From Montifringilla adamsi (Eukaryota; Chordata; Aves; Passeriformes; Passeridae), in assembly GCA_017590115.1 (NCBI GenBank), contig JAGGNK010003335.1, forward strand, positions 8,863,289-8,927,288: 64,000 bases of DNA, read 5' to 3'. The notes below the pieces were generated by a model. That model did not search any database and was not told the origin of the DNA. It saw only the letters and a list, made by a program, of their open reading frames with translations. A program made the translations under genes and the position numbers. Numbering within the stretch: position 1 is the first letter of the stretch; each line of letters begins with the position of its first letter. Positions 63,955 to 64,000 of the stretch are shown in pieces.

Positions 63955-64000
63955 CAGCCAGCAGTACCACCACCAAATACAGAGATATGCCTTTTCTGAT

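Larger units (their letters stand above)
51765..64000 (-). other. RNF130 large intron (5' part of gene off window)
   Basis: 12.2 kb with no exon matching the remaining PA-domain or signal-peptide segments of RNF130, so the preceding exon is placed beyond 64000. It contains two short minus-strand CR1 ends and an A-rich stretch at the right edge. A small AT microsatellite lies near 58410-58430. No other gene is supported. Confidence 0.6.

Overview
The window is nuclear DNA from a vertebrate, most likely a bird. It contains two spliced genes with short exons and GT-AG introns. It also contains CR1-type LINE fragments ending in the avian-style ATTCTRTG tail, and it is largely AT-rich with one CpG island. 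Both genes are on the minus strand, so transcription runs from high to low coordinates. No bacterial, viral or phage genes, CRISPR array, tRNA or rRNA were recognised.

Positions 1-18644 hold TBC1D9B, a GRAM-GRAM-TBC-EF-hand Rab GTPase-activating protein. I assembled 21 consecutive coding exons by splice site, phase and homology. They run from the ATG at 18644 to a partial exon cut by the left window edge. Together they encode 1017 residues in one uninterrupted frame, and the remaining C-terminus lies outside the window. Exon 1 sits in a CpG island (about 18290-18870) that contains a 23-base run of N.

Positions 18706-33104 are mostly intergenic. They hold a 45-bp minisatellite (24586-25028), CR1 fragments, a pair of diverged ~170-bp direct repeats, a 31-A tract and a possible minus-strand poly(A) site at 20030.

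Positions 33105-64000 hold the 3' half of RNF130 (Goliath homologue), a membrane-anchored RING-H2 E3 ubiquitin ligase. Seven coding segments are seen: the end of the PA domain plus the transmembrane segment, a basic linker, two exons sharing the RING, a GC-rich tail exon, a hydrophobic exon and a tiny putative terminal coding segment. The 5' exons (signal peptide and most of the PA domain) must lie beyond 64000. The 12.2 kb from 51765 onward looks intronic.

The order TBC1D9B-RNF130 on one strand matches the known arrangement on human 5q35. The separate TBC1D9/RNF150 pair elsewhere in vertebrate genomes was considered and rejected on sequence. Both proteins act on endomembranes (Rab-dependent recycling; ubiquitination of membrane cargo), but nothing in the sequence shows that they work together. 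I found no convincing novel system. The more interesting points are the 3'-end architecture of RNF130, a small phase-neutral TBC1D9B exon, the minisatellite and a CpG-rich internal exon.
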